64,000 bases of DNA from Algiphilus sp. (GCF_023145115.1 NZ_JAGLEJ010000024.1:1-64000), one strand, 5' to 3'. Counted from the stretch's first letter, positions 1 to 9,198 are shown. The notes: generated by a model from the sequence alone, not told the origin. Numbers and translations are program-made.

Positions 1-1058
1 TGAATGCCCGGCGCGTCGCCACGGATCTGACGGGCAGCCTCGATCACTGTGAAGATGCCGTACATCCCGGGGTGCACGCAGGACAGGCCGCCGCCATTCG
101 TGTTCACCGGCAACACGCCGCCAGGCGCGATGCGTCCGCCCTCGACAAAGGCCCCTCCCTCGCCCTTCGCGCAGAACCCAAGATCTTCGAGAAACAAAAT
201 CGTGTTGATGGTGAAGGCATCATAGAGCTCGACCGCCTGGATATCCGCAGGGGTCACTCCGGCCGCCGCAAAGGCGCGCGCGCCCGAGTCGCGGGCCGCG
301 GTCACGGTGAAATCCTTCATCTGGGAAATCTGCCGGTGCGAGCTTGCCGCAGCACTGCCCAGCACATAGACAGGTGCCTTCGGGAAATCCCGGGCGCGGT
401 CCGCGCGGACCATTACGATCGCGCCGCCACCGTCGGTGACAAGACAACAGTCGCGCACGGTCAATGGATCGCCCACCATGCGCGAACCCAACACGTCCTC
501 GCGGGTCAGCGGGCCGCGCTCGAACGCTTCGGGGTTGCGCTGCGCCCAGGCCCGCGCGGCAACGGCCACGTCGGCCAGCTGTTCGCGGGTGGTACCATAT
601 TCATGCATGTGCCGCGCCGCCGCCATCGCATAGGCCGAGATCGGATAGCGCGGATTATACGGCGCCTCGTAGGCCGGAGGACGTGAAGCGGTCACCAGTC
701 TGCCCGACGCGGTGCGCTGGTTGGAGCCATAAACAATCAGCGCGACATCACACAGACCGGCGTCCAGCGCCATGGTCGCGGACGTCAGGTAGTTTACGAA
801 GGACGAACCGCCCGACATCGTGCCATCAATGAAACGGGGCTGGATGCCCAGATACTCCGCCGCCATAAGCGCCGGCATGCTGTCTTCCATCATGGTGCAA
901 AACAGCCCGTCGACGTCGGACAGTTTCAGCCCGGCATCGCCAAGCGCCGCAAGCGCAGATTGCGCCATGACATCATAGGCCGTCAGGCCATGGGCTTCTC
1001 CGAAACCGGCATGACCGGTTCCCACGATGGCGGATTTCCCCCGAAGTTCAGTGGTCAT
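1..1058 (-). CDS. Thiolase-like (SCP-x/Ltp2 type) protein, 3' end cut by window
   Basis: About 352 codons are visible; the C-terminus lies beyond the window edge. The fold is that of the SCP-x/lipid-transfer thiolase family: an ELYDAF motif and a C-x-HPG-x-x-G segment near the visible end. At the place where degradative thiolases carry the nucleophilic Cys (about residue 81) the sequence reads TMSGGSS, so that Cys is missing. In the family, members lacking it and paired with a DUF35 protein (Ltp2-type) can act as retro-aldolases on CoA thioesters, which is a better guess than a true thiolase. The start is ATG at 1058, three bases after the DUF35 stop, with GAGGGAT as ribosome-binding site. 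Base composition matches the next three genes and not the rest of the window. Confidence 0.8.
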   Translation of the reverse strand, partial: MTTELRGKSAIVGTGHAGFGEAHGLTAYDVMAQSALAALGDAGLKLSDVDGLFCTMMEDSMPALMAAEYLGIQPRFIDGTMSGGSSFVNYLTSATMALDAGLCDVALIVYGSNQRTASGRLVTASRPPAYEAPYNPRYPISAYAMAAARHMHEYGTTREQLADVAVAARAWAQRNPEAFERGPLTREDVLGSRMVGDPLTVRDCCLVTDGGGAIVMVRADRARDFPKAPVYVLGSAAASSHRQISQMKDFTVTAARDSGARAFAAAGVTPADIQAVELYDAFTINTILFLEDLGFCAKGEGGAFVEGGRIAPGGVLPVNTNGGGLSCVHPGMYGIFTVIEAARQIRGDAPGI

Positions 1059-1061
1059 GGC

Positions 1062-1439
1062 CTATCCCTCCGACGGTTTGAAAAGCACGGCCGGAACACC
1101 CTCGGCCTCGCCCACGAATGCGGTTACAGGCATGTCGATGACGACCTCACCCGGGGCAATGCCCTCGACCCGGCTCATCATCCGGACACCCTCGTCCAGC
1201 TCGACGACGCATACGTTGTAGTCGCCGCCCCGTTCGGGCTTTCGGCGCACGACTGTTGTGGTGTGGACCCGTCCCTTGCCGCCGGCCTGCTTCCACGAAA
1301 TCGCGGTGCCATGACAATGTGGACACAGGACTCGCGGGAAAAAGTGATAGGCCCCGCAGTCGTCGCACTTGGGCAGCAGGATCTCTCCCTCTGCCAGCGC
1401 GCGTTGGAAAAGCTGGTCTGGTCCTTTGGCATCCTGCAT
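1062..1439 (-). CDS. DUF35 OB-fold / zinc-ribbon acyl-CoA-associated protein
   Basis: This 125-residue protein has a rubredoxin-like zinc ribbon (C25-x2-C28 and C39-x2-C42) followed by an OB-fold, the usual DUF35 arrangement. DUF35 proteins normally partner a thiolase-like protein encoded next door, where they bind acyl-CoA or complete the active site; ChsH2-DUF35 with Ltp2 in steroid side-chain cleavage is the known example. The adjacent thiolase-like gene starts three bases downstream, so the two are surely co-translated. AAGGAG lies seven bases before the ATG at 1439. The specific substrate cannot be read from the sequence. Confidence 0.88.
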   Translation of the reverse strand: MQDAKGPDQLFQRALAEGEILLPKCDDCGAYHFFPRVLCPHCHGTAISWKQAGGKGRVHTTTVVRRKPERGGDYNVCVVELDEGVRMMSRVEGIAPGEVVIDMPVTAFVGEAEGVPAVLFKPSEG

Positions 1440-1491
1440 AGGCGTTCTCCTTCAAGCGACCCAGTCTTTGTTTAAGCGTATTGATAACCTT

Positions 1492-1507
1492 TCTAACATT
1501 TGTTAGA
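1492..1507. promoter_or_regulatory. Perfect palindrome (putative operator) in divergent promoter region
   Basis: TCTAACA-TT-TGTTAGA is a perfect inverted repeat with 7-base arms. It lies in the A/T-rich 104-base gap between the DUF35 gene (minus) and the first CaiB/BaiF gene (plus), so one dimeric repressor could control both directions. No regulator gene for it is in the window. It differs from the TGACA-type sites near 9200 and 16150. Confidence 0.55.
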
Positions 1508-1543
1508 TTTAGTCAACCTTTCAGGATCAATTGAGAGAAACTC

Positions 1544-2689
1544 ATGTCAGGTTCAGACTTAGCCCCCCTTTCCGGCAAACTCGTCGTTGCGTTGGAACAG
1601 GCAGTCGCCGCGCCTTTTTGCTCCTCGCGGCTGGCCGATGCCGGCGCGCGTGTGATCAAGATCGAACGCAAGGGAGCCGGCGATTTCGCCCGCGCCTACG
1701 ATACCGCCGCCAACGGTGAAAGCGCCTATTTCACATGGCTGAACCGAGGCAAAGAATCGGTCGCCTTGGACATTAAAGCCGACGAAGACCGTGAAATCCT
1801 GCTCAGGATGCTGGAAAACGCAGATGTGTTTATTCAAAACCTGCTGCCGGGCGCGCTGGCCAAGCTCGGGCTCGATTCCGCGACTCTGAGAGAGAGCTTC
1901 CCGCGTCTCGTGACCTGCGACATCACCGGATATGGCGAAGACGGCCCGATGCGCGACGCCAAGGCCTATGACCTTCTGGTGCAATGCGAGAGCGGTCTGG
2001 CATCAGTGACCGGTACACCCGACGGACCAGGACGGGTGGGCGTGTCGGTCTGCGATATCGCCACCGGTATGACAGCCCATGCTGGAATCTGCGAAGCACT
2101 TGTCGGGCGTGATCGCACCGGCAAGGGCAGCGGCGTTTCCGTGGCAATGTTTGATGTGATGGCCGACTGGATGTCGGTTCCGCTGCTGTATCACGATTAC
2201 CTTGGCAAGCCGACACCTCGTGTCGGACTGAACCACACGGTCATCTGCCCGTACGGGGCCTATGAATGCAAGGACGGTCAGCTTGTCGTCATTACCGTTC
2301 AGCACAGCGGCGAATGGCAACGGTTCTGTGAACACATACTGGGCGATGCGGCTTTGGCAACCGACCCCCGGTTCCATGACAACACGTCGCGAATTGAAAA
2401 CAAACCCGCGCTCGAAGTTCTCATCAAGGCCGTGTTCGCCTCGCATGACCGCGCCGAGATGCTGAAGCGGCTTGACGCTGCGGGCATTGCGTCTGGCGCG
2501 GTGAACGATGTGGCGACCCTGTCCGATCACCCCCAGCTCGACCGGTCCGTGATTGCCACGCCGTCCGGTGAAATCAACGTCCCGTCACCCCCGATCCGTC
2601 GCAGCCTCGGTGAAACGGCACTGGGTGCCTGCCCGGCCTTCGATGCGCAAGGCAAAGCCCTTCGCGCTGAGTTCGGCCGTCGTTCATAA
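1544..2689 (+). CDS. CaiB/BaiF family CoA-transferase
   Basis: This 381-residue protein belongs to the type III CoA-transferase family, which moves CoA between carboxylic acids through an aspartyl-CoA anhydride. The expected Asp is D143 in the segment AYDLLVQ. The N-terminal half has the usual LADAGARVIKIE nucleotide-binding-like loop. It begins the plus-strand pair opposite the DUF35/thiolase genes, 21 bases ahead of a second family member, suggesting a small acyl-CoA pathway for an unknown acid. Lower G+C than the rest of the window suggests a different origin. Racemase activity is less likely because the AMACR His-Asp pair is not seen. Confidence 0.88.
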   Translation: MSGSDLAPLSGKLVVALEQAVAAPFCSSRLADAGARVIKIERKGAGDFARAYDTAANGESAYFTWLNRGKESVALDIKADEDREILLRMLENADVFIQNLLPGALAKLGLDSATLRESFPRLVTCDITGYGEDGPMRDAKAYDLLVQCESGLASVTGTPDGPGRVGVSVCDIATGMTAHAGICEALVGRDRTGKGSGVSVAMFDVMADWMSVPLLYHDYLGKPTPRVGLNHTVICPYGAYECKDGQLVVITVQHSGEWQRFCEHILGDAALATDPRFHDNTSRIENKPALEVLIKAVFASHDRAEMLKRLDAAGIASGAVNDVATLSDHPQLDRSVIATPSGEINVPSPPIRRSLGETALGACPAFDAQGKALRAEFGRRS

Positions 2690-2722
2690 AAACGGTGGGC
2701 AACTAAAAGGGTGGACAACCAA

Positions 2723-3889
2723 ATGGCCGCTGAGAACAAACCGGGGATCCTTCAAGGCGTGAAGATCGTCGATCTGACTTCTGTGGTTTTCGGACCTTTG
2801 GCGACGCAGATGCTGGGCGATCTGGGGGCCGATGTGATCAAGGTCGAAGGCCCCGAGGGCGATCTTCTTCGCCAGGTCCAGCCATCGCGCAACAAGCTGA
2901 TGGGTGCCGCTTTTCTGGGGGCCAACCGTAACAAGCGCAGTGTCGTACTCGACCTCAAAACGCAAACCGGTCGCGATCAGTTGCGCAAGTTGCTCATCGA
3001 TGCCGATGTGACGATTTCGAGCATCCGGCCTGCGGCGCTGGCCAGATTGTCTTTGGATCCCGAAACCCTACGCCAGGAAAACCCGAACCTGATCACGGTA
3101 TCCGCCACCGGTTTCGGGCAGGACGGGCCCTATGCCGCCAAGCCTGCATTCGACGATTCCGTCCAGTCGGTGTCGGGATTGGCCAGCCTGGCGACCCTTC
3201 GCGACCCCGAGGCACCGCCCGCCTATGCCCCGACAATTCTCGCCGACAAGCTTGGCGGGGTCACCGCTGCCTATGCCGTGATGGGTGCCCTATTCCACCG
3301 CGAACGTACTGGAGAGGCCCAGCATGTCGAGGTTCCGATGTTTGAGACGCTGGCCGCCTTCCTGTTGGCCGAACATATGGATGGTGCCACCTTTGAAGAG
3401 CTTCCGCAGGATTTCGGCTATGCCCGCATGCTGGTTCCGCACCGGCATCCAGTTCAGACCGCTGATGGCTACATCACAATTCTGCCTTACACCAACGTAC
3501 AATGGGCGCGGTTTTTCAAGACGGTTGGGCGCAATGACATGATCGACCATGTCTGGGTCACGGACATGGACGCCCGTAGCCGCAACATCGGCGCAGTATA
3601 CGATATGGTGGCGCACATTGCGCTGACCCGGACCACAGATGAGTGGCTTGACCTCATGGAGCAGGCCGACATACCCGCCATGCCAGTGCGCAACCTGTCA
3701 GATTTGCCGAACGATCCCCATCTTGCCGCAACCGGGTTCTTTCAACGGATTGATCACCCGACCGAAGGTGCGATCTGGACGACACGCCCGCCGGTTCGCT
3801 TTTCGGCGACCCCTGCGCGACATGATCATCGCCCGGCCCCGCGACTTGGGGAACACAGCGACGAAATTCTGGGGCCGGGCAGGGAGTAG
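2723..3889 (+). CDS. CaiB/BaiF family CoA-transferase, second copy
   Basis: This 388-residue type III CoA-transferase homologue has the family GDLGADVIKVE loop near residue 40 and an Asp in the FDDSVQ segment at the catalytic position. A GTG at 2711 is in frame, but its only purine-rich sequence abuts it. ATG 2723 is preceded by AGGGTGG at suitable distance and is preferred. It follows the first copy closely and both are probably one transcript. In-tandem members can form hetero-oligomers, as with succinyl-CoA:benzylsuccinate CoA-transferase, but that is only a possibility here. Its stop is 21 bases from the convergent acyl-CoA dehydrogenase, where base composition changes. Confidence 0.85.
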   Translation: MAAENKPGILQGVKIVDLTSVVFGPLATQMLGDLGADVIKVEGPEGDLLRQVQPSRNKLMGAAFLGANRNKRSVVLDLKTQTGRDQLRKLLIDADVTISSIRPAALARLSLDPETLRQENPNLITVSATGFGQDGPYAAKPAFDDSVQSVSGLASLATLRDPEAPPAYAPTILADKLGGVTAAYAVMGALFHRERTGEAQHVEVPMFETLAAFLLAEHMDGATFEELPQDFGYARMLVPHRHPVQTADGYITILPYTNVQWARFFKTVGRNDMIDHVWVTDMDARSRNIGAVYDMVAHIALTRTTDEWLDLMEQADIPAMPVRNLSDLPNDPHLAATGFFQRIDHPTEGAIWTTRPPVRFSATPARHDHRPAPRLGEHSDEILGPGRE

Positions 3890-3910
3890 CCCCACCCGGC
3901 ACCGGACGGA

Positions 3911-5107
3911 TCAAACATCCATCGAGCGTGCGATCAGTTCCTTCATGATCTCGTTGGTGCCGCCGAAGATGCGCATGACACGGGCATCGGCCCACGCCCG
4001 CGCCACCGGATACTCGAGCATGTAGCCATAGCCACCGTGCAGCTGCACGCACTCGTCGATCACCCGGTTCATCATGTCGGAGCACCAGTACTTCGCCGCC
4101 GCGGCGGCCTCCGGCGACAGCTTGTCCTGCAGCACGAGCTCCAGGCAGCGGTCGACGTAGACCTGCCCGATCTCGATCTCGGAGCGCATCTCGGCGAGCT
4201 TGAAGCGACTGTTCTGGAAGCTCGCCACCGGCTTGCCGAAGGCCTTGCGGTTCTTGGTGTACTCGACGGTCTGCTCGAAGGCGCTGCGCGCGCCGGCGGC
4301 GCACATCACGGCGATCACCATGCGCTCCCAGGCGAGCTCGCGCATGAGCATCGTGAAGCCCTGATGCAGCCCCTTCTCGCCGCCCAGGATGTTGGACTTG
4401 GGCACCCGCACGTTCTCGAAGAACAGCTCGCAGGTGTCCTGCGCCTTCATGCCGACCTTCTTGAGCGGCTTGGCCTTGCTGAAGCCGGGGCGATCGGCTT
4501 CCACCAGCAGCAGCGACACGCCCTTGGCACCCTTCTCGCCATCGGCGGAGCGCACCGCCACGATGGCGAGATCGCAGAGGTAGCCGTTGGTGATGAAGGT
4601 CTTGCTGCCGTTGAGGATGTAGTCGTCACCATCCTCCGCAATCTGCGTGCGGATGCCCTGCAGATCGGAGCCGGTGCCGGGCTCGGTCATCGCGATGGCG
4701 CCGACCGTCTCGCCGGATACCAGCTTCGGCAGCCACTGCTGCTTCTGCTCTTCCGAGCCGTAGGCAACGATGTACGGTGCCACGATGTCCGAGTGAACCG
4801 GCCAGCCGATGCCCGAGGCGCCTGCGCGCATCATCTCCTCGAGCGCGACCACGCTGTACAGCCGGTCGCCGCCCGGTCCGCCGTATTCCTCCGGAACGGT
4901 CGGACAGAGCATGCCCATGTCGCCTGCAAGGTTCCAGATCTTGCGGTCGACGTGCTGCTGTTCTTCCCATGCCTCGTGATGCGGCATGACCTCTTCCGCG
5001 AGGAAGCGGTGCACGCTGCGGCGGAACTCCTCGTGCTCGTCACCGAAGATGGTGCGCGGAATCATCGGGGAAACCGTGCTCTGCACGGATGGCGGTGTCG
5101 ATGTCAT
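3911..5107 (-). CDS. Acyl-CoA dehydrogenase, IVD/LCAD type
   Basis: This 398-residue flavoenzyme should introduce the alpha-beta double bond into an acyl-CoA and pass electrons to ETF. The FAD/substrate motif MTEPGTGSDL is near residue 140. The usual C-terminal EGT glutamate is replaced (FGGTNEI). A Glu is instead found in the helix-G segment LAWER (E261), as in isovaleryl-CoA and long-chain acyl-CoA dehydrogenases, enzymes that tolerate methyl-branched substrates. It is the last gene of the minus-strand run below Cyt-1, 127 bases after the alpha/beta hydrolase, so it may have its own promoter. The ribosome-binding site of the ATG at 5107 is weak; M15 is an alternative. Confidence 0.9.
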   Translation of the reverse strand: MTSTPPSVQSTVSPMIPRTIFGDEHEEFRRSVHRFLAEEVMPHHEAWEEQQHVDRKIWNLAGDMGMLCPTVPEEYGGPGGDRLYSVVALEEMMRAGASGIGWPVHSDIVAPYIVAYGSEEQKQQWLPKLVSGETVGAIAMTEPGTGSDLQGIRTQIAEDGDDYILNGSKTFITNGYLCDLAIVAVRSADGEKGAKGVSLLLVEADRPGFSKAKPLKKVGMKAQDTCELFFENVRVPKSNILGGEKGLHQGFTMLMRELAWERMVIAVMCAAGARSAFEQTVEYTKNRKAFGKPVASFQNSRFKLAEMRSEIEIGQVYVDRCLELVLQDKLSPEAAAAAKYWCSDMMNRVIDECVQLHGGYGYMLEYPVARAWADARVMRIFGGTNEIMKELIARSMDV

Positions 5108-5234
5108 GTCGTGTATCCGGATTCAGTGAATGGTTCTCGGGGACGGGCGCCGTCGATGCGCCCGGCGTCAGCGTGCCATTTCGGGATGCGCGCGGCTTCC
5201 CGTGAAAGGACGACGCCGCTTCCGCCCCATGCCC

Positions 5235-6131
5235 TCAGGTCCTGGCAAGGAAGCGACCCAGCGTATAGGTAAATCGCGTTGCCGCCTCGACCGGGATCAC
5301 ATGCCCCGCGCCGCGGAACTCGTGGACGCGGGCGCCGGGCACCAACCGGGCGATGTGGCGCTGCCCCTGCGCCGGGAATACCTGCGACGATCGGCCGACC
5401 AGCACCCACAGCGGCGTGCGCACCGAGCGCAGCGAATCCCGGAAGTCGTAGTCCTGCTCGATGAACGATGCCACGCAGCGCAGGTAGGCACTCCAGTTGT
5501 TCGGCTCCAGCAGGATGCGGCCGTAGCGCACCCCGCCGGCGCCGAGCACGAGCCGCCACCAGATGCTCCCGAAGCAGCTGCGGAAGAACTCCGCGAACCA
5601 GGCCCAGAACTGCTCCTGCAGGTCCGGTGGCAGCTGCTTGAAGGGCAGCGCATGGTCCACGCCGTCGAAGGCCTGCAGCAGCGCGCGACCGCGCTCGAAG
5701 GCGGCCTCGTTGTCGTCGCCCATCAGGCCCCAGCGCCAGTCCGGCTTGTTGGCGATGCAGGGCGTCTGGTCGACGTGCATGTAGGCACGCAGATGATCGA
5801 AGCCATAGCGCTGCTGGTACGCGAAGGCGCTGGCGGCTCCGATCGAGAATCCGACCATGCGCGGATTGTCGAGCTTCAGGTGCGCCAGCAGATCCTGGAC
5901 ATCGTCGGCGTTCTGGCCCAGCGCATCGGCACGCGTCAATCGTACGTGCCGCGAACCACCGAAACCGCGGAAGTCGAGCATGACGAAGCGGTTGGTGAGC
6001 ACGTAGGGCAACACGTACGGCAGCCAGAACGCCGCACGCATGCCGAAGGCATGCAGCATGACGTTGGGTGTGCCGCGACCGATGTCGAGATAGTGCAATC
6101 GCGCGCCGTCACGCGCCTGGAAGTAGGGCAT
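5235..6131 (-). CDS. Alpha/beta hydrolase
   Basis: This 298-residue protein has the alpha/beta hydrolase fold with nucleophile elbow GFSIGA near residue 94 and a late His in the GAGHVIP segment. The aspartate of the triad is not obvious and SSQVFP stands where it is expected. There is no signal peptide, so it should be cytoplasmic. It lies 79 bases downstream of the DUF4334 gene in the same orientation and may hydrolyse an ester, lactone or thioester intermediate. Substrate unknown. Confidence 0.82.
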   Translation of the reverse strand: MPYFQARDGARLHYLDIGRGTPNVMLHAFGMRAAFWLPYVLPYVLTNRFVMLDFRGFGGSRHVRLTRADALGQNADDVQDLLAHLKLDNPRMVGFSIGAASAFAYQQRYGFDHLRAYMHVDQTPCIANKPDWRWGLMGDDNEAAFERGRALLQAFDGVDHALPFKQLPPDLQEQFWAWFAEFFRSCFGSIWWRLVLGAGGVRYGRILLEPNNWSAYLRCVASFIEQDYDFRDSLRSVRTPLWVLVGRSSQVFPAQGQRHIARLVPGARVHEFRGAGHVIPVEAATRFTYTLGRFLART

Positions 6132-6210
6132 CTTGTTCGAATGTATTCAGCTGGGCCGCACGAGGGCGGCGCTTCAAGGCAGTCGCTTCGACGGAGTCCG
6201 GAGCGCGGCA

Positions 6211-6717
6211 CTAGGCACCGGCGTCGACCCGCTGAAGGTAGAAGTAGTAAGGGTGACCGTCGTGCAGCACACCCTTGCCGTTCATGACACCCATGAGGGT
6301 GTCATCGTCGATGCGGCGGAAATGGTCGAGCACCGGGCGCCGGTCGTAGACCATGGTCGCCGACACCTTGCCCCGGTAGGCAACCATCCAGAGGCTGGCG
6401 CCGCCGCCCATGGTCTCGAGATCGGAGAACAGCTCGCCATCCGCCCCCCGGCAGATCAGCGGATCGACCTCTTCGACCGAGTGGAAGGTCTTCCCGTACC
6501 AGCCGGTCGCCGCAAGCTGCTGCGTGACCGGGTGCCCGGTATCGAAGTCCCCGCCCTTCCAGCGTCCCAGGATGGACTCGCATTCGACCGGCTCGAGCGC
6601 GTCGTACACGCGCTCGAGCTCGCCGACTGCAATGCGCCCCGACTGCCCCCGCAGTTCCCGGAAGCGCTCCACCGCTGCCACCGCGTCCATCTCCACCCTT
6701 GTGCTCGCTTGATCCAT
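6211..6717 (-). CDS. DUF4334 / GXWXG domain protein
   Basis: This 168-residue protein has the GXWXG motif (GRWKGG) and a following DUF4334-like C-terminal half containing LWMVAYRGK. The biochemical role of the family is unknown to me; it is small, soluble and without a signal peptide. It starts 15 bases after the stop of Cyt-1, so the two are almost certainly co-transcribed, making it a candidate accessory protein handling a cleavage product of the cytochrome. Confidence 0.8.
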   Translation of the reverse strand: MDQASTRVEMDAVAAVERFRELRGQSGRIAVGELERVYDALEPVECESILGRWKGGDFDTGHPVTQQLAATGWYGKTFHSVEEVDPLICRGADGELFSDLETMGGGASLWMVAYRGKVSATMVYDRRPVLDHFRRIDDDTLMGVMNGKGVLHDGHPYYFYLQRVDAGA

Positions 6718-6732
6718 CGTCGGGCCGGTGCG

Positions 6733-9162
6733 CTACAGCGTCTTGAGATACTCGACGATCGCGCGGCGCTCCTGGTCCGTGAGCACGCGCGTGAACTCGT
6801 GCCCCTGCCGGCCCTGGCTGTACAGGTGCGTGTTGTAGACCTTGCGATTCTCGATCTGCCGGCGGCCCACCTGCAGCAGCGTCGGCACGTTGCCGATGTT
6901 CCACGCTGCGATGACGTTGCCGTAGAGCAGGTCGAGGATCTCCTGCAGCACCGGATCGTTCTCGCCGCCGGGCGAGCAGGTCAGGAGCGGTGTGGTCCCG
7001 CTGTCTCCGCAATCGAGCTCATCGTACTTCCAGCCCATGCGCTGCTCGTCGTAGGCGCGCTCGAGGCTGGTGTCGTAGCCCATCACGACCTGGCCCTCCT
7101 GCCCGGCCGGCGCCGGCTCGGACACCCGGCGCCAGAGCGCCGGACGATCCTCCGGATCGAGCACGCCCCAGACATCCGGCACCGCGCCGTTGTGGAAATA
7201 CGGAGCAGTCGCCCAGACCCCGTAGAGGGGCGGCGCCAGATAGCCGGGCGCCCGGTCGCCGCTGGCGGCAGTACGGTTCTGCGCGCTGCAGTCCTGATCC
7301 GTGCCCACGGTCTCGGGATAGGCCAGGAAGCTGGTCGTGGCGTACTCGTTGACCGCCTCGTTGTTGGTGTCGACGCGCGCGGAATCCGTACCGATGATCT
7401 CGTTCGGCACGATGTAGCTGGCCACGCCGTCGAGCGATGGATCCGCGAGGAAGGCGGGATCGTTCACGTAGCGCGGCGAGTAGGCGCCGTGGCAGCTGGC
7501 ACAGGAACCGTTGCCGCCCTCGGGACGCGGCACGGGATTGTCGAGGTTCTCGCCCCAGAGATCCTTGCTGTGGAACAGGATCGCGCCCTGGCGGGCCAGC
7601 GATTCGTCCACGTCCATCGGGTACTCGGGCGACTCGAGCCCCATCATCCAGGTGTCGGCGTCCTGGGCATGCTCGCGCACCCAGTTCTCGCCCTCGATGC
7701 CGCCGAACACGCCGTTGAGCGGGGTGTAGAAGATCATGTCCACCCGCGACGCATCACCGGACCAGATGCCGTCCTGGAACTTGACCGGGCGGCTGCCCAC
7801 GTTCCACCACGCCGGGGTATCGCCGGAAGCGGTGGATCCCGAGGTGATGACATCCAGGGTGTACCGATCGAGCCGCAGCCCGGTCTGCTGATTCAGCAGG
7901 AAGAAGACGTTGACGACGCTGGCGTTGTTGGTTCCGCGGCTCTTGCCGAATATGCTGAAGATCGCCCCCGGGTTGAGGCTGCGCACACCGACCTCGCGCG
8001 ACATCAGCGATATGTCGGGGAGCGGATTGCCGCTGCCGTACATGAAGCCCGGCCCGATGCCGCCTTCTTCCGGATCACCGGCCTTGCCGCTGTGGCAGGC
8101 ATGGCAGGTGAAGCCCATCTTGCCCGTCCAGGTTCCGTCATCCTCGCGGAACTGGGTCATGAACATCGGAAGCTGACCGGAGCCGCCCTCGGTCTCGTTC
8201 GGATCCTCGCCGGGCAGCGGGTACGGGTTGCGCTCCTGGCCGAGCGGCATGCCGTAGCGTTCGGCGAGCAGCTTGTCGAAGTTGTCGGGACGCTCGTTGA
8301 GTCCCCATGCCCGCCAGAGGCGGTTGTACTGATCAGCGGAAACCTCAAGCGGCGAGCCGTCGGCATCGCCGTTGAAGAAGGTGCCGGCGTGGATGCCGCC
8401 GTTGCCGCGCATCAACTCGGCGCCGGCTTCGTCGCGGGCGCGCAGGTCGCCGCAGGTCTCGGGATGCGGCTTCTGGTCGATGCGCTCGGGGTACGCGTGG
8501 CAGTCCACCCAGTAGGCGTTGTAGTGCACCGCCTTGCCGTCGCTGATCCCGGGCTGCACCAGCGAGCGCGGGTCCGGCGGCAACGCCGCCGAATCGTCCT
8601 TGCCCTCGCAGTAGTCGAACCATGCATGGCCGCCGTGGCGGCTGCCGAGCAGCGGCAGGTCGTCCTCGGGCGCATCGCCCGGAGCGCCGTCGAGCAGCGC
8701 GTCGCAGCCATCCGGGTCGCCGAAGCAGCCGAGCAGCGTCGCCATCGCGTCGTAGGCGGAGCTGCCCTCGGGCCACGGGGCGCCGCCGGTGTGCGGCGTC
8801 TCCTGGCCGGAGGCCATGAGGAGAATGCGCGAGGTCGGATTGTTCCCGCCCAGGCGCTCCCAGCTCGCCTCCAGATTGGCGAGGTCCTCTCCCGCGTTGG
8901 GGCTCAGCTGGAACTCGCGGCCGTCCTCGACGTCGCCGGCCGCGCCGGGCACGTGGCACGTGCGGCAGAAATCGAGGCGTGGCTGGACCTGGTCCGTGAA
9001 CAGTTGCTCGACGCTGGCGGCGCGCGCGCCACCGTCCCCGTTGCCGCCGCCGCCTTCCGCGGCAGTGCCGCCGCTGTAGTCACCGCTGCACGCAGCGATG
9101 GCAGCGCTTAACGAGAGCGCGAGAACACGAATCGGATTGGGCCTCTGGTGTCCCGTTGGCAT
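6733..9162 (-). CDS. Cyt-1: RoxA-like three-haem c-type cytochrome lipoprotein
   Basis: An 809-residue exported protein. Residues 1-25 form a lipoprotein signal with lipobox IAAC; mature Cys25 is followed by SGDYSGG and a Gly-rich linker. Three haem c sites are seen: CRTCH 66-70, CHACH 353-357 and CASCH 554-558. The last two with TRGTNNA-like (about 409), DTPAWWN (448-454) and PYFHNG (654-659) form a core like rubber oxygenase RoxA in the CCP/MauG superfamily. The N-terminal haem domain is additional. The longer reading from 9204 would place the start inside an operator. ATG 9162 has GGAGGAG five bases upstream and matches Cyt-3, so it is chosen. Likely function: periplasmic or outer-membrane oxidative cleavage of a hydrophobic substrate; a peroxidase is the alternative. 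Confidence 0.85.
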   Translation of the reverse strand: MPTGHQRPNPIRVLALSLSAAIAACSGDYSGGTAAEGGGGNGDGGARAASVEQLFTDQVQPRLDFCRTCHVPGAAGDVEDGREFQLSPNAGEDLANLEASWERLGGNNPTSRILLMASGQETPHTGGAPWPEGSSAYDAMATLLGCFGDPDGCDALLDGAPGDAPEDDLPLLGSRHGGHAWFDYCEGKDDSAALPPDPRSLVQPGISDGKAVHYNAYWVDCHAYPERIDQKPHPETCGDLRARDEAGAELMRGNGGIHAGTFFNGDADGSPLEVSADQYNRLWRAWGLNERPDNFDKLLAERYGMPLGQERNPYPLPGEDPNETEGGSGQLPMFMTQFREDDGTWTGKMGFTCHACHSGKAGDPEEGGIGPGFMYGSGNPLPDISLMSREVGVRSLNPGAIFSIFGKSRGTNNASVVNVFFLLNQQTGLRLDRYTLDVITSGSTASGDTPAWWNVGSRPVKFQDGIWSGDASRVDMIFYTPLNGVFGGIEGENWVREHAQDADTWMMGLESPEYPMDVDESLARQGAILFHSKDLWGENLDNPVPRPEGGNGSCASCHGAYSPRYVNDPAFLADPSLDGVASYIVPNEIIGTDSARVDTNNEAVNEYATTSFLAYPETVGTDQDCSAQNRTAASGDRAPGYLAPPLYGVWATAPYFHNGAVPDVWGVLDPEDRPALWRRVSEPAPAGQEGQVVMGYDTSLERAYDEQRMGWKYDELDCGDSGTTPLLTCSPGGENDPVLQEILDLLYGNVIAAWNIGNVPTLLQVGRRQIENRKVYNTHLYSQGRQGHEFTRVLTDQERRAIVEYLKTL

Positions 9163-9198
9163 GCGGTCTCCTCCGCCGGTCGGAACTGGAATCGTCTC

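Noticed and set aside
8520..8560. Fourth haem site from the DCHAYPE segment of the cytochromes
   Set aside because: Only C-H, not C-x-x-C-H; conserved but cannot bind haem c in the normal way.
6133..9111. 992-residue reading frame on the plus strand
   Set aside because: Antisense of Cyt-1 and DUF4334; no family motif, composition typical of the shadow frame of a GC-rich gene.
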